Below, piece by piece: positions 39,414 through 47,611 of a stretch of 64,000 bases of DNA. The DNA is from Luteimicrobium subarcticum. GTDB lineage: Bacteria > Actinomycetota > Actinomycetes > Actinomycetales > Cellulomonadaceae. A program made the position numbers and the translations under genes. The stretch covers positions 576,222-640,221 of the forward strand of contig NZ_PGTZ01000007.1 in the NCBI RefSeq assembly GCF_002798015.1, in the 5' to 3' direction. The notes beneath the pieces are model-generated. The model ran no database searches, was not told the DNA's origin, and was given only the letters and a program-made list of their open reading frames with translations. Each line of letters begins with the position of its first letter. The stretch's first letter is position 1.

Positions 39414-39515
39414 GTCACTGTGTGCTCCCCCGGTACGGTTGCGGGTCATGGGCTGCAGCAGGGGGTTGTGGGTGCGGATGGCGTCGGCTGGAGCGGCCGC
39501 GAGGAGTGATCTGCG

Positions 39516-40664
39516 GTGAGTCGTCCGTCTGATTGGTCGCCGGTGGGTCTGGATATCGATCCGACTCCGGGTGATCCGGTGCTGGTGCTGGCGGGTGGGC
39601 GGGACTACCTGGATGTCGCGTCGGCTATTGATGATGCGGCGTCGGCTCTGGACCGGTTGTCGGTCGACGGGACGGTGTCGGCGGCGGTGGATGCGGTGAT
39701 GGACCGCAAGGAAGATGTCATCGCTGACATCCGCAAGGCGCACTGCCGGTACGAGGCGGCGGGGAACGCGTTGGTGTCGTATGCGGGGGTGCTGGACCGG
39801 GTCCAGTCGGACACCCTGGCGGCGTTGAACACGGCGATCACCGCGTTGGACGACTCTGCGGCCGCGACCGGGACCAAGTCGCGGTGGCAGCAGCTCGCGG
39901 ACGACGCCACCGACCCGCACGAGAAGACCGTTTACCAGCACAAGGCCGATCTTGCGGGCGACCGGGTCTCCGCGGCGCACGGTGCGGTCAACGCGGCGAA
40001 GGGCGACATCGACACCGCCGTCCACGATCGTGACCGGGCGGCGGACAACGCGATCTCCCAGATCGAGGAGATCACCTCTCATGATGATCTGAACGACTCC
40101 TGGTGGGACAACTGGGGTTCCAAGGTCGTCGCCGCCATCGCGGACATCGCCGATGTCATCTCCCTGGTCACCGCCGCAGACGGTGACTCACCGGCGGGCA
40201 CGACTCGTCTCGCCGCCATCGACCTCGATGACCGCCACGAGACCGTCTACAACATCCACGTCCACACCCACCACACCTACTACGTCCTCGCCGGCACCAT
40301 CCCGGTCCTCGTCCACAACGCCGCCGGGCACGACGAGGCAGCTCGGGAGGCAGCCAAGAAGGCGGCCAACGACGTCATTACCAACGTCAAGGGCGCGAGC
40401 GGCAAGGACATCGATGAGGTCCGCGGGATGATCCCCGCTGACTGGTCTGCCACGACGCCGAAGAAGGTTCCGCCAGGAGGCACTGCGACGAAGTACGAAC
40501 CACCGATCAAGAACACCGGACAGCAGATCATCTACGAGAGCGGCTGGCCGGGGCATCCTGACCCGCTTCACACAGGGCCCTACCTGCGGGTCAGCGACGG
40601 CCGTGGGGCGCCGGTCCGTGTCCCCTTGGCAGGGAATCCAACGCTGGCAGGAGGTTCACAGTGA
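39516..40664 (+). CDS. Polymorphic toxin with truncated HINT module
   Basis: Predicted secreted toxin, 382 residues. GTG at 39516 follows GAGGAG. Residues 1-200 are helical and WXG/LXG-like (long Ala/Asp-rich helices, no signal peptide), as in type VII substrates. Residues about 243-268, VYNIHVHTHHTYYVLAGTIP then VLVHNA, match the C-terminal end of a pretoxin HINT (intein-like) domain with its terminal His-Asn, but the N-terminal half of HINT is missing. The final 114 residues after Asn-268 form a small toxin domain with EPPIKNTGQQIIYESGWPGH and DPLHTGPYLRVSDGRG, possibly a nuclease; I do not recognise the exact family. The gene overlaps the next by four bases. It is less biased in codon use than its neighbours. 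Confidence 0.8.
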   Translation: MSRPSDWSPVGLDIDPTPGDPVLVLAGGRDYLDVASAIDDAASALDRLSVDGTVSAAVDAVMDRKEDVIADIRKAHCRYEAAGNALVSYAGVLDRVQSDTLAALNTAITALDDSAAATGTKSRWQQLADDATDPHEKTVYQHKADLAGDRVSAAHGAVNAAKGDIDTAVHDRDRAADNAISQIEEITSHDDLNDSWWDNWGSKVVAAIADIADVISLVTAADGDSPAGTTRLAAIDLDDRHETVYNIHVHTHHTYYVLAGTIPVLVHNAAGHDEAAREAAKKAANDVITNVKGASGKDIDEVRGMIPADWSATTPKKVPPGGTATKYEPPIKNTGQQIIYESGWPGHPDPLHTGPYLRVSDGRGAPVRVPLAGNPTLAGGSQ

Positions 40665-41032
40665 ACGCAGCGGAGATCGACATCCTGTGGCTCGGGTACG
40701 AGGACGTCTCGGGTCTCTGGGAGGTGACGTGGGGGGACGACGACGGTACCGAACCGTCTCGCACAGCGCGTCGTGGCGACCTGTTCGTGACCCTCCTCTC
40801 CGACGGCCTGATCGACGTGACCACCGGGCCGCCATCCGCCGACTTCGACGCGGCGCACCACCTGGCCCCTGACGAAGTCCGTGAGCTCCTGCGCGATCCT
40901 CGCTCGTGGCGTGGCCCACAGCTGGACGACGACGGACAGCACGTGCTGCTCTTCCGGACCACCGAGGCGGGACTCGCCGCCTACCGTGCGGCGACGGGGT
41001 GGAGAGCTGGCGGCGCGGAACCTCGGGGCTGA
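40661..41032 (+). CDS. Probable immunity protein of the polymorphic toxin
   Basis: Small acidic protein, 123 residues, starting at a GTG that overlaps the toxin stop (GTGA). Coupled translation with the toxin is the main evidence for an immunity role. It has Trp/Asp-rich beta segments (ILWLGYEDVSGLWEVTWGDD) and helices near LAPDEVRELLRDPRSWRG; no signal peptide or membrane segment. Family not recognised. It would act in the cytoplasm by binding the toxin domain. Confidence 0.7.
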   Translation: MNAAEIDILWLGYEDVSGLWEVTWGDDDGTEPSRTARRGDLFVTLLSDGLIDVTTGPPSADFDAAHHLAPDEVRELLRDPRSWRGPQLDDDGQHVLLFRTTEAGLAAYRAATGWRAGGAEPRG

Positions 41033-41231
41033 GGTCAGGCGTGTGAAGAGCTGCAGTAGACGGCGTTGTAGCTGTGCATCGCGGGGTCATCCGTTGCGTC
41101 GAATCGCTGGGTGCCCTTGCGCCGGATGACGAGCGACGACAGATTGTCAGTGGCGCGTCATCACGCCGGCAGCTCGATCGTCAGGGCCCACTGAACCTCC
41201 CGCCCCGTAGGGCGTCGTCGAGGCGTTCTGC

Positions 41232-41420
41232 GTGAACGAGACCGCGGAGACTGTCGTGGGGCTCCGGTCCGGCGTCGCCGAGCTGCTGTCGAGCGGTTCC
41301 GACCAGGCGCGGATGCGGGAGATCTGGCTCCGCCGCGGACGTGCGGACTGGAATCCGACGACTGACGGCTGGGCGAGCGTCCGCGCCTGGTTCGAAGCCG
41401 TCGAGCAGGTGGTGTCGTGA
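41232..41420 (+). CDS. Hypothetical short ORF, possibly a gene remnant
   Basis: A 62-codon frame (VNETAETVVGLRSGVAELLS, then a segment with DQARMREIWLRRGRADW) has natural-looking composition but a weak ribosome site. It is open a further eight codons upstream to a TAG. On the other strand a 38-codon piece ending at 41035 (ATDNLSSLVIRRKGTQRFDA onward) also looks like protein but has no start. The 433-bp stretch 41033-41465 therefore seems to hold decayed fragments, as is usual behind toxin-immunity loci. Confidence 0.35.
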   Translation: MNETAETVVGLRSGVAELLSSGSDQARMREIWLRRGRADWNPTTDGWASVRAWFEAVEQVVS

Positions 41421-41465
41421 TGCGTCCCGAGCGCTTCGCCCCAGCCGCCTGAGCCTGGGGATCCT

Positions 41466-43613
41466 TCACGCCAGCCCCTGGACCACTTCCGGCACCCGGG
41501 CGTCACGAGCGGCCACCTCGGGATGGAGGACGGCGACCCGGTGCGTCCACCGGTCGAGCCTGTCCGCGAGGTGGACGGCGTCGTGCTCGCCGTACGGGGT
41601 GGTGCGTCCCGTGACCACGTCGACGAGGGTGGCGACGAGGTCCGACCTCCCGGTCTCGTCCGCGACCGCTGCGGCGAGCGCCGCCGTCGACAGGATCGTG
41701 GTGGGCGTGAGCGCGTGCAGGACCTCGACCGCCCAGGGGACGAGGGCGTCGTCGTCCGTGAGCGACGCGGCCAGCACCGCCACGTCCTGGATCGCGACCA
41801 CCTCTGCGGTCGCGGCGCCGAGCAGCATGCCCAGGTCGCGGGCGGACGTGCGGCGGAGCGCGACGGCCGACGTGAGCGCCGCGCCACGCAGCCGGTCGGC
41901 GAACGGCGCGAGGAGTGGCAGACCCAGCAGGTCCGTCCGACGGTCCGCACCGAACGCCGTGCGGAACTCGTCCGTGGACCGCAGCCCCTCGAGCTGCGGG
42001 TCGTGCCACATCCAGGCGTCCAACGACGGCGCGGCCTGGGCGAGCCGCAGCGCGCCGACGGCACGGTCGACCATCGACGTCGACGGCTCGTCGCAGTACG
42101 TCGCGATGGCGCACGCGAGCGTGTAGTAGCCCTTGGGGCTGCGCGCCAGCCCGTCCGCCGCCGACTCGGGGTCGAGGTCGGGCAGGGTCCCGTCCCGCTG
42201 CGACCTCCCCAGCCCGCTGCGTCGCTTCATCGCCTTCAGGGTGCGACGGTCGTCCGGGTCGTCCGGGTCGTCCGGTCGGTACCGGGCGCGGTCCACGACG
42301 AGCCGGACGAGCGGTGCGGCGCACCCTCGAAGGTCGTCGAAGAGGGCGGGCGCGGGCATCCCGGACGACCGTGGCGGCCGGGAACCCCACCAGGCGTGCC
42401 TGCTCGTGGCCTCCGCCTCGATCTCGGCGAGCCGGCGGACCAGGTCCATGGCGTCCTCGGAGTCCTGCGGCGTGAACGCGACGCCGCTCAGCGTGCCGTC
42501 GACGCCGACCGACGACCTCGCGAAGGCCGCGTTCACGTCGACGCTCAGTCGCGTGTACATCGCCCGGAGCGCCAGCGAGCGGTACTCGTCCCCGTCGAGC
42601 CGGTGCGCGAGCACCTCGGTGAGCCACCCCCGGTACGCGCGCAACACGGCCGGGTCCTGCGTGTAGCGCATGGTGACGTTGTGGTAGGCGAGCTGCGCGA
42701 GCCAGTTCCCGGGGTCGCGCTCGAGGGCACGGGCGAGGATCCGTGCCTGCTCGTCGCGGTCGTCCTGGAAATCGGTCGTGGCGACGTAGTGCAGGCCGAG
42801 GCTGCGCCAGTCCGTCGTGCCGCACAACCCGCGGAACTTGTCCGGGTACGACCGGGCCATCGCCGTCATGACCGCCGCGGCGGCGAACCGCTGCAGGTCG
42901 CCCCCGACGTCGAGCACCTTGCGGTCGACGACGGCTGCGCCCTTCTGGCGCCCGTTGCGCGTCACGGTCACGGCCAGGGTGTCCTCGTCCACGATGTCCA
43001 CCAGCGCGCGCCAGGGCGACGACCCGAGGACCGCCTGCACCAGGCCGAGCGCGAGCTGCGCCAGCTTGCCCTGGGGCAGGTCGCCGATCACGCCGGCGAG
43101 GCTGCTGACGTCGGAGCCGCGGGGGACCTCGAGGCCGCGGGGCGCGCTCGCACCGAGGTCGGCCAGGAGGGCCGTGATGTGCGCGGACGACGTGGACGCG
43201 TCCGACCCGTCGGGCGCGGTCACCGTGACCGTGAGGCGCAGCCGGGTCGCGAGCCACCAGGCACCGAGGACGATCGCCCCGGCGGCCAGCACGATCCCCG
43301 CCAGGACGACCTGTCCGCCGCGCGCCGCCGTCCCGAACGTCAGGAGCGCGGCCGAGCCGAGCGCGAGGACGGCGGCGGACGTCGCGGTGCGGCTGCGCTC
43401 CTGCAGCGGGGGCCAGTCCGGTGCCACGATCACGAGCAGGCGGGCCAGGCCCGCGATCACCGCCAGGACGACGAGCGCCGCGAGAGCCACCTGACCCAGC
43501 GGCTGCAGGTCGTGCGTCAGGAAGGACTGCCACTGGGCGTACAACGACTCGGGTGTCGTTCCCGTCGCGGCACCCGGGATCGGGTCGCGCAGACGGTCAG
43601 GGGCGAGCTGCAT
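41466..43613 (-). CDS. Large membrane protein of unknown function
   Basis: 715 residues with no family that I recognise. Residues about 40-125 contain three hydrophobic helices (LGQVALAALVVLAVIAGLAR; ATSAAVLALGSAALLTFGTA; VVLAGIVLAAGAIVLGAWWL). The rest is a large cytoplasmic region: first a mixed alpha/beta part (RLRLTVTVTAPDGSDASTSS), then helical, TPR-like sequence (ARILARALERDPGNWLAQLA). An acidic DDPDDPDD stretch lies near residue 443. It is a single gene, convergent with the toxin locus. The TPR-like part suggests a scaffold or signalling role, but this is inference. Confidence 0.75.
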   Translation of the reverse strand: MQLAPDRLRDPIPGAATGTTPESLYAQWQSFLTHDLQPLGQVALAALVVLAVIAGLARLLVIVAPDWPPLQERSRTATSAAVLALGSAALLTFGTAARGGQVVLAGIVLAAGAIVLGAWWLATRLRLTVTVTAPDGSDASTSSAHITALLADLGASAPRGLEVPRGSDVSSLAGVIGDLPQGKLAQLALGLVQAVLGSSPWRALVDIVDEDTLAVTVTRNGRQKGAAVVDRKVLDVGGDLQRFAAAAVMTAMARSYPDKFRGLCGTTDWRSLGLHYVATTDFQDDRDEQARILARALERDPGNWLAQLAYHNVTMRYTQDPAVLRAYRGWLTEVLAHRLDGDEYRSLALRAMYTRLSVDVNAAFARSSVGVDGTLSGVAFTPQDSEDAMDLVRRLAEIEAEATSRHAWWGSRPPRSSGMPAPALFDDLRGCAAPLVRLVVDRARYRPDDPDDPDDRRTLKAMKRRSGLGRSQRDGTLPDLDPESAADGLARSPKGYYTLACAIATYCDEPSTSMVDRAVGALRLAQAAPSLDAWMWHDPQLEGLRSTDEFRTAFGADRRTDLLGLPLLAPFADRLRGAALTSAVALRRTSARDLGMLLGAATAEVVAIQDVAVLAASLTDDDALVPWAVEVLHALTPTTILSTAALAAAVADETGRSDLVATLVDVVTGRTTPYGEHDAVHLADRLDRWTHRVAVLHPEVAARDARVPEVVQGLA

Positions 43614-43739
43614 CGGAACCTCCGGGCACCGAGCGGCAGCGGCAGGGGGCGTCGCTGCTCACCTGGACGGAGGGCAGCCGGCGGCGGCGTGATACGCGTT
43701 CGCCGCGCCGGAGCCCGGACAGGCTCCTAGCCTCGGAGC

Positions 43740-44339
43740 ATGGGCGTCGTCACCCCCGGGTTCCACGGCCGGCCGCGACCGCACGGCGTCGCGCTCCCGC
43801 CCGGCCAGTACGTCGAGCAGGGCTTTCCCGTGCTGTCCGCCGGTCCCACCCCGAACGTGCACCTCGACCGGTGGAGGTTCGAGGTCGTCACCGAGCGCGG
43901 CGACCGGCAGGGGTGGACCTGGGACGAGTTCCTCGCCCTCCCGCAGGAGACGTTCACCACCGACATCCACTGCGTCACCCGGTGGTCGAAGTTCGGGACC
44001 CGGTGGACCGGGGTGTCGCTCGACACCCTGCTCGCCGACGTCGAGTCCATGGCCGATTACGCCATGGCGGGCTCCTACGGCGGGTACACCACCAACGTGC
44101 CCGTGCAGGACCTCCTCGGGGGCAAGGCGTGGGTCGTCCACGCGTACGACGACAAGCCGCTCCCCGCCGAGCACGGCGGACCGGCGCGCCTGCTCGTCCC
44201 GCACCTCTACCTCTGGAAGTCCGCGAAGTGGGTCCGGTCGCTTGAGCTGATGCTCACCGACCGGCACGGGTTCTGGGAAGGCCTCGGCTACCACGACCAC
44301 GGCGACCCGTGGCACGAGCAGCGCTACCAAGGCGACTGA
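43740..44339 (+). CDS. Sulfite-oxidase-like molybdopterin protein
   Basis: Small protein of the sulfite oxidase/YedY Moco-binding fold, 199 residues, without a Tat signal. The metal-ligand cysteine is in TTDIHCVTRWSKFGTRWTGV. Other conserved parts are PNVHLDRWRFEV, GGYTTNVPVQDLLGGKAWVV, EHGGPARLLVPHLYLWKSAK and the C-terminal GFWEGLGYHDHGDPW. Only 16 bp separate it from a flavin reductase, so the two should form a two-protein oxidoreductase, electrons passing between NAD(P)H, flavin and Moco. The substrate is unknown; sulfite or oxidised methionine are the known ones for the superfamily. Confidence 0.9.
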   Translation: MGVVTPGFHGRPRPHGVALPPGQYVEQGFPVLSAGPTPNVHLDRWRFEVVTERGDRQGWTWDEFLALPQETFTTDIHCVTRWSKFGTRWTGVSLDTLLADVESMADYAMAGSYGGYTTNVPVQDLLGGKAWVVHAYDDKPLPAEHGGPARLLVPHLYLWKSAKWVRSLELMLTDRHGFWEGLGYHDHGDPWHEQRYQGD

Positions 44340-44355
44340 CGGGGCGACGGACCAG

Positions 44356-45288
44356 ATGACGGAGACGGCACTGCGCCTCGGGGCGCGCGTCGGGCCCCTG
44401 CCCGGGTGGCAGCTCGCGACGCTCGTCGACGCGTGGGACGAGAGCCCGTCCGCGCGCACGCTCGTGCTCGAGGTGCCGACGTGGCCCGGGCACCTGGCCG
44501 GGCAGCACCTCGACGTCCGGCTCACGGCGGAGGACGGGTACCGGGCGGAGCGGTCGTACTCGATCGGGGCCGGGGCCGGGGCCGGGATCGCAACGGTGGT
44601 TGAGGGGTCGGGGTCGTCGCGCGCGGGCTACCATCCGGCGCCTCGTTCCTCGGCGCCTCCCGCCAGCCCCGCCACGCCCGCGCGCGACGACCCCGACCCC
44701 GCCCTCTCGACGGACGTGCCGCGGGTCGAGATCACCGTGCAGCGGGTGCCCGGCGGGGAGGTGTCCGGGTACCTGACCGACCCGGTGGAAGGGTTCCGGG
44801 TGGGGTACCCCGTCGAGGTGCGAGGACCGGTGGGCGGCTGGTTCGTGTGGGACCCCGACGACACGGACCCGATGGTCGCCGGGCGGCCCGTGCTGCTCGT
44901 CGCGGGCGGGTCCGGGGTCGTGCCGCTCATGGCGATGGTGCGCGCCCGGCGGGCGGCCCGGTCGCGCGTGCCGTTCCGGCTCGTCTACTCGGTGCGCACA
45001 CCTGACGACCGTCTCTACGTCGACGAGCTCACGCGGCCGCGGGCGGGGGACCAGGGACTCGACATCACCGTCGTCCACACGCGGGCGGCGCCGCTCGACG
45101 CGCGCCGCGGCCCCGGACGCCTGACGCCCGCCGAGCTCGCGGCGCACGGGTGGCCCGCCGACCTCGAGCCCGTCTGCTACGTGTGCGGGCCGACGCCGTT
45201 CGTCGAGGTCGTCGCGCGCATGCTCTTGTTGCAGGGGCACGCGCCCGAAAGGATCCGCACCGAGCGCTTCGGCCCGGCGGGGGACTGA
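44356..45288 (+). CDS. FAD-binding ferredoxin-reductase-type protein with repeat-C insertion
   Basis: Flavoprotein of the ferredoxin-NADP reductase fold, 310 residues. The FAD motif RSYSI lies at about 73-77, and the isoalloxazine/phosphate region is VTVQRVPGGEVSGYLTDPVE or similar. The NAD(P)-binding glycine loop is LLVAGGSGVVPLMAMVRARR, and VCYVCGPTPFVEVVARMLL closes the C-terminus. There is no 2Fe-2S domain. Between the RSYSI strand and the next strand (VEITVQRV), residues about 83-115 are encoded by a complete repeat C element; normal members have only a short loop here. The gene is cotranscribed with the Moco protein upstream and probably feeds it electrons. Confidence 0.88.
   Translation: MTETALRLGARVGPLPGWQLATLVDAWDESPSARTLVLEVPTWPGHLAGQHLDVRLTAEDGYRAERSYSIGAGAGAGIATVVEGSGSSRAGYHPAPRSSAPPASPATPARDDPDPALSTDVPRVEITVQRVPGGEVSGYLTDPVEGFRVGYPVEVRGPVGGWFVWDPDDTDPMVAGRPVLLVAGGSGVVPLMAMVRARRAARSRVPFRLVYSVRTPDDRLYVDELTRPRAGDQGLDITVVHTRAAPLDARRGPGRLTPAELAAHGWPADLEPVCYVCGPTPFVEVVARMLLLQGHAPERIRTERFGPAGD
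44604..44700. repeat. Repeat C copy 3, inside the flavin reductase gene
   Basis: Arms 44604-44628 and 44676-44700 are perfectly complementary over 25 bp. The core 44629-44675 (47 nt) starts TACCATCCGGCGCCTCG and ends CCTCCCGCCAGCCCCGCCAC. The core matches copies 1 and 2, while the arms do not. Here the element is read in the opposite orientation relative to its host gene compared with copy 1. Confidence 0.92.
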
Positions 45289-45375
45289 GTGCACCGAGCC
45301 GTCACCGACGGAATTCGCCCATCGATTCCCCCCCCGGCCCTATCCGCACCGCCCGGTCGTCTCTAGTCTCGAGGC

Positions 45376-46602
45376 ATGCCCGCGCGCGCCTTCCGAGACA
45401 TCGCGGTGGTAGCCCTCTGGACGCTCGCGCTTCTTGCCGCGGGCATTCTGTCGGCGGTGCGATTTCACGCGACCGTGGTGGATCCGACGTCCGGGATCGA
45501 TCTTCATGTGTTCCTGACCGCAGCGCAGCAGGTGGCTTCCGGCGGAGATCCCTACGACGCGAAGGACTATGTCTATTCGCCTCTGCTGGCGGTGCTGCTT
45601 GCTCCGTTCTCGGGGAGCACTCTCACGCGGGTGATCCCCGCGTGGACCGCGATCAGCATCGCCGCATCGATCGGCACCGTCGCGGTCGTGCTTGCCCTCG
45701 TCTGGTCACGGATCGGCCGTGTCATGCGTCCGACGCTGGCTCTTGTGGGCGTCGTGACCACGCTGTGGAGCTATCCGGCGACGTTCGTCCTGTGGTTCGG
45801 CCAGGTCGACTTCATCGTCTCTCTGATCATCGCGGTGTCGGTTGCTTCGGGTGTTGCCGGTCGGGCGGCGTGGTCAGGGGTCATGGCGGGTGTGGCTGCC
45901 GCTGCCAAGTCATGGCCAGGGGCTGAGGTCCTCTGGTATCTCAGGCGAGGCGCGCAGGGGCGGCGGCGCTCTCTCGTCGGATTTGTCGTGGTGGTCGCGG
46001 CCGTTGCCGTGCTCACCTGTGTCGGGCTCGGAACGAGCGCACTTCGGGAGTGGATCGCTGTCACGGTGGGTGCGCGGTCGCAGCCCCTCTCGTCCTTCTC
46101 GGCATGGGGTGTGGGGCGCGATCTCTTCTCTGACTCGGGTGTGCTCGCCACACCGGTCGCTGTGTCGCCGGCCATGCGGCTGGGGGCGACGCTCGTCGTG
46201 ACCGCAGGCGTCGTCGCGCTGCTGGTTCTTGCGATGCGGAGGCCCGGTGACGCTGCGCTCGCCGCGTGGAACATTCTGGGCTGCGTGCTGCTCCTGATGC
46301 CCGTGTCTCACTTGACGTATCGGGTCTACCTGCTTCCGATGATCTGGCTGTGGCTGGTGCAGCGTGACCGGCTCCCGCGTGCGGAGTGGCTGACAGCGCT
46401 CGGCATCGTGGGAGTGTCCTGGTTGGTCGGCTACAGGACCGCGACCGGCGATCCGGGGCACGTCACGGTGGGGCCGTTCGTGACGGTGCTTGCGGCTAAC
46501 CTGCTGATGGTCACGGCGTCCGTCATCGGAGCGTCCCGCATGGTGGATATGCGTTGCTCGGACACGCGGGTTTCGTCGGACGGGGCCGGACGGGTAGGCT
46601 AG
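45376..46602 (+). CDS. GT87-type membrane glycosyltransferase (DUF2029)
   Basis: Polytopic membrane protein, 408 residues, with about 10-11 hydrophobic helices. The family mark is the extracytoplasmic region DLHVFLTAAQQVASGGDPYD after helix 1, where the aspartate of GIDLHVF is the GT-C type catalytic residue, and YVYSPLLAVLLAPF. GT87 enzymes use polyprenyl-phosphate mannose or similar donors. Codon usage is visibly less GC3-biased than in metG or glmU, suggesting later acquisition. It ends with TAG at 46600-46602 shortly before the rplY leader and may contribute to the glycan locus further right. Confidence 0.82.
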   Translation: MPARAFRDIAVVALWTLALLAAGILSAVRFHATVVDPTSGIDLHVFLTAAQQVASGGDPYDAKDYVYSPLLAVLLAPFSGSTLTRVIPAWTAISIAASIGTVAVVLALVWSRIGRVMRPTLALVGVVTTLWSYPATFVLWFGQVDFIVSLIIAVSVASGVAGRAAWSGVMAGVAAAAKSWPGAEVLWYLRRGAQGRRRSLVGFVVVVAAVAVLTCVGLGTSALREWIAVTVGARSQPLSSFSAWGVGRDLFSDSGVLATPVAVSPAMRLGATLVVTAGVVALLVLAMRRPGDAALAAWNILGCVLLLMPVSHLTYRVYLLPMIWLWLVQRDRLPRAEWLTALGIVGVSWLVGYRTATGDPGHVTVGPFVTVLAANLLMVTASVIGASRMVDMRCSDTRVSSDGAGRVG

Positions 46603-46627
46603 TGGGGTTGCCTCGGCGAGGGACGTC

Positions 46628-46657
46628 TGACGGGCCGGGTTGAACCAGGGCCCGTCA
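46628..46657 (+). promoter_or_regulatory. Hairpin in the leader of rplY
   Basis: TGACGGGCC (46628-46636) pairs with GGCCCGTCA (46649-46657). A second, smaller hairpin (CCCGGA with TCCGGG) follows at about 46676-46698. The 284-bp gap before rplY is non-coding as far as I can see and could hold a long structured leader. A terminator for the GT87 gene is the alternative. Confidence 0.45.
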
Positions 46658-46886
46658 ATCACCACAAGATCGAACACCCGGACGTGTTTCCGGGCGTTCG
46701 GCGTCCGTGATCGACACAGGCGGCGTGCCCGCGCGCGTCCGTCATGCGTCCCGCGCCGATGCAGCCGCCGTCCGGACGGACGACCACGGCAGCACCCTCT
46801 CTGCGCGCCGCGGACCACCGCCCACCGGACGAAGCCGTCCGTACCCCACTGTCGGTCGGCCCGCACAGAACTGCTGGAGACTGCAC

Positions 46887-47498
46887 ATGTCCGAGACCAA
46901 GCTCACCGCCGAGACCCGCACCGAGTTCGGCAAGGGTGCCGCCCGCCGTCTGCGCCGCGCGCACCAGATCCCCGCGGTCGTCTACGGCCACGGCTCCGCG
47001 CCGCTCCACGTCGCCCTCCCGGGCCACGAGACGATGCTCGCGCTCAAGCACCACAGCAACGCGCTGCTCGAGCTCGACGTCGACGGCAAGGACATCCTCG
47101 CGATCGCGAAGGACGTCCAGGTCGAGCCGGTCCGCAACGTCATCGAGCACATCGACCTCATCATCGTGAAGAAGGGCGAGAAGATCGTCGTCGACGTCCC
47201 CGTCGTCGTCGAGGGCGAGGCCGCCCCGGGCACCACGACCCTGCAGGACGCCAACACCCTCTCCGTCGAGGCCGAGGCGACCCACCTGCCCGAGTCGCTC
47301 TCCGTCTCCGTCGAGGGCCTCGAGGCGGGCGCGAAGGTCACCGCCGGCGAGCTCGAGCTCCCGAAGGGCGTCACCCTGCTGTCCGACGCCGAGACCCTCG
47401 TCGTCGCCGTCAACGAGGCGTTCGTCGAGCCCGCCGAGGACGAGGCCGCCGACGCCGCCGAGGCCGCTCCCGCCGCCGAGGAGACCGAGGAGGCCTGA
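46887..47498 (+). CDS. rplY: 50S ribosomal protein L25 / general stress protein Ctc
   Basis: Ribosomal protein binding 5S rRNA, 203 residues, two-domain Ctc (TL5) type. ATG at 46887 after TGGAGA; the longer upstream frame is not coding. N-terminal L25 domain ([53 protein letters not shown]) and C-terminal TL5-type beta domain ([40 protein letters not shown]). An acidic Ala/Glu tail ends the protein. It is followed by a terminator-like hairpin and pth. In relatives it lies directly behind prs. Confidence 0.95.
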   Translation: MSETKLTAETRTEFGKGAARRLRRAHQIPAVVYGHGSAPLHVALPGHETMLALKHHSNALLELDVDGKDILAIAKDVQVEPVRNVIEHIDLIIVKKGEKIVVDVPVVVEGEAAPGTTTLQDANTLSVEAEATHLPESLSVSVEGLEAGAKVTAGELELPKGVTLLSDAETLVVAVNEAFVEPAEDEAADAAEAAPAAEETEEA

Positions 47499-47533
47499 GC
47501 CTCCCCGCTCCGCCGCACGGCGCAGCACCCGCA

Positions 47534-47568
47534 CGAGCGCCCGGTACCCTCGCGGTACCGGGCGCTCG
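47534..47568 (+). terminator. Hairpin between rplY and pth
   Basis: CGAGCGCCCGGTACC (47534-47548) pairs perfectly with GGTACCGGGCGCTCG (47554-47568), leaving a 5-nt loop. There is no T-run. It may partly terminate rplY transcription and reduce pth expression. Confidence 0.65.
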
Positions 47569-47611
47569 GCGCGTCACGACCCTTCCACGAACACCGAAGA
47601 GAGGTGCGAGC

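Noticed and set aside
45842-46201. Possible fourth repeat C copy, from a similar frame-translated string (GSWRVW)
   Set aside because: The DNA (ATGGCGGGTGTGGCTGCC) does not match the repeat C core and has no complementary arms.
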